In this document: positions 62,773-64,000 of the stretch, piece by piece
Layout: the number at the start of each line of letters is the position of its first letter
Position numbering within the stretch: the stretch's first letter is position 1
DNA from: Tidjanibacter sp.
Lineage (GTDB): Bacteria > Bacteroidota > Bacteroidia > Bacteroidales > Rikenellaceae
Assembly (NCBI GenBank): GCA_017936005.1
Contig: JAGBGK010000020.1
Span: 1-64,000 of the forward strand
Direction of reading: 5' to 3'
DNA length: 64,000 nucleotides
Translations under genes and position numbers: made by a program
Notes under the pieces: model-generated
What the model was told of the DNA's origin: nothing
The model's database searches: none
Seen by the model: only the letters and a program-made list of their open reading frames with translations

Positions 62773-64000
62773 TTACTTTACGCTGATAGCGCCCTCCCAA
62801 ACATAGGTTTTACCATCAACTTGCACTTTGTGTTTACCCTCCGTCTGCTCATTAGCAAAGCAGTAGGTGCGGCTCTGACCACCCACAAAGTCAACCCTCA
62901 CAACGGTATATTTGGCATTATCAACCAGCACCACTACCTCCTTAACCGAAGCTTTTGCATTAGCAGTTTTCTCCACTTGGAGGTTATAGACACCGTGGCT
63001 CTCGATGGTCGAAACAAAGCTGTGGTTAGCGGCCTTCTGGCGCAACATATAGGCACCCTCGGGGCGCAAATTGTAGTCGGGGTCATTAGCACCGAGTCGC
63101 AACATCTTCATCTCCGTGGTGGGAGTAGTTGCGGTCGAAATGCTATAAAACCTATCGCCTTCGAGGAAGGTGTAGCAACTTGTCGAGGTCTGCTCGTTGC
63201 GGCCCTCGGCCTCCACCCAGATATATTGGTAACCATTATCCACTCCGAGTGTAGTCATCGAAGTCAGAGCCTTGGTGTAGGGGAAGTTGAGGCTCACCAT
63301 ATGGCCACTATACCAGAAAGGCAGGTCATAGGTGTGTTCTTTCTCGCTCTCCAAGCGGAAGATATCCACAATCAGAGGATACTGCAACCACTCCACATCG
63401 TCGTAAATCACCGTGCGGTGCATCTTCACGCCCTTCACTGCGGCATTCTCCTTGGCCGACATAACGCTCAACTTATCGACTGCCTCGAAGTGATACACGT
63501 CCGAGTGGTGTTTGGAGGACTCATTGTAATTGCCGTCAAAGTGCGACTTACCATCCACACTCACGGTGCTGTGTGCAATGGTCTGCATTGCATATTTCTT
63601 ATTCTCGCGAGTGTAGTGGCCCTTATATTTAGCCTCAATATTGAGGAACCTCGATGCACCATAGTCGGGCAACACCACATTGCCATTATCGTAGTAGGAG
63701 ATGACAAGTTTGTCATAGTGTCCATGCGAAAGGCCGTGAGAGGTTGCTTTCAGCGTGAGTGCGCTATTAACATCGGGGCGAGTGGAGCGAATCACGCCAA
63801 TACCGCCCTGCGAACCATCGGCACCATCACGGTAGAGTTTGCTCTCATATTTGATAGGCTCTGCCTTACCCGCAGCCACATCCCTTGCTACCTCATAGCC
63901 CGCATCACAAGGTATGAACTTCTTTTGGAACTTCTGCGCCACATCAAGTAGCATAGGATTTTTGTAGGCACCGTATGCAATATCCACCGCAAACAGTAGC
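62773..64000 (-). CDS. Oligo-alginate lyase, PL17-like (5' end beyond the window)
   Basis: Only the C-terminal 408 residues are inside the window; the frame stays open to the right edge. Hallmarks of the PL17 lyase (heparinase II/III-like C-terminal sheet domain) are TSHGLSHGHYDKLVISYYDNG, VLPDYGASRFLNIEAKYKG, TRENKKYAMQTIAHSTVSVDG and SHFDGNYNESSKHHSD. The first four segments, near window positions 63520-63760, resemble the known Alg17c-type enzymes closely. PL17 enzymes are exolytic and release monouronate from alginate oligomers. The N-terminal (alpha/alpha) barrel, signal peptide and promoter lie outside. Confidence 0.88.
   Translation of the reverse strand, partial: LLFAVDIAYGAYKNPMLLDVAQKFQKKFIPCDAGYEVARDVAAGKAEPIKYESKLYRDGADGSQGGIGVIRSTRPDVNSALTLKATSHGLSHGHYDKLVISYYDNGNVVLPDYGASRFLNIEAKYKGHYTRENKKYAMQTIAHSTVSVDGKSHFDGNYNESSKHHSDVYHFEAVDKLSVMSAKENAAVKGVKMHRTVIYDDVEWLQYPLIVDIFRLESEKEHTYDLPFWYSGHMVSLNFPYTKALTSMTTLGVDNGYQYIWVEAEGRNEQTSTSCYTFLEGDRFYSISTATTPTTEMKMLRLGANDPDYNLRPEGAYMLRQKAANHSFVSTIESHGVYNLQVEKTANAKASVKEVVVLVDNAKYTVVRVDFVGGQSRTYCFANEQTEGKHKVQVDGKTYVWEGAISVK

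Overview
The window reads as chromosomal DNA of a Bacteroidota member, most likely order Bacteroidales and possibly Rikenellaceae/Alistipes-like (family level is inference). The grounds are TAnnTTTG-type -7 promoter boxes without clear Shine-Dalgarno motifs, small SPII lipoproteins, a fimbrillin-like protein, DUF349 and DivIC proteins, and protein sequences typical of gut Bacteroidales. No rRNA, tRNA, insertion sequence, prophage or CRISPR array was found.

Layout. 1-6 kb: housekeeping genes on the minus strand (HIT protein, (p)ppGpp synthetase/hydrolase, recA, a Bcp peroxiredoxin, dnaA). 6.2-7.9 kb: a phospho-sugar mutase on the plus strand. 8.2-35.7 kb: 22 minus-strand genes that together encode essentially the whole of de novo nucleotide synthesis. 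Transcription order is pyrC-carA-carB-pyrK-pyrD-pyrF-pyrE-pyrB(I), a small Cys-rich ORF and a terminator, then purE-purL-purC-purF-purM-purN-purH-purD-folD-purB-purA-guaB-guaA. purK is the only obvious absentee. 35.8-46.7 kb: mutS, a small outer-membrane protein, a tandem-repeat small protein, an AraC regulator, yidC, pyrG, a membrane protein and a DUF349 protein. 46.9-50.9 kb: an OmpR-type response regulator followed by ackA-ptb-buk (acetate/butyrate kinases). 51-55 kb: a flippase, DivIC, QueE and Hpt genes, and a divergent ZIP metal transporter. 55-64 kb: a uronate-polysaccharide (alginate-like) catabolic locus: esterase, GntR regulator, fimbrillin/IPT lipoprotein, 45-residue peptide, putative polysaccharide lyase lipoprotein, SDR reductase, MFS transporter, KdgF cupin and a PL17-like oligoalginate lyase that runs off the right edge.

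Most notable observations. (1) The pyr operon has a leader that looks like enteric pyrBI attenuation: promoter, a 33-codon leader ORF with a U-rich end, and an intrinsic terminator whose 5' arm holds the leader stop codon. (2) The ATCase gene, a PyrB fused to only the zinc domain of PyrI, carries an in-frame TAA at codon 132. (3) Two glutamine amidotransferases of the cluster lack their nucleophile: CarA has Gly for Cys, and GuaA has a shortened glutaminase domain without the GxCxG elbow. This suggests ammonia-fed enzymes. (4) In the uronate locus the lyase and reductase genes overlap by one base (TAATG), and UxuR-like AATTGGT repeats lie upstream of the regulator. No SusC/SusD pair is visible inside the window.
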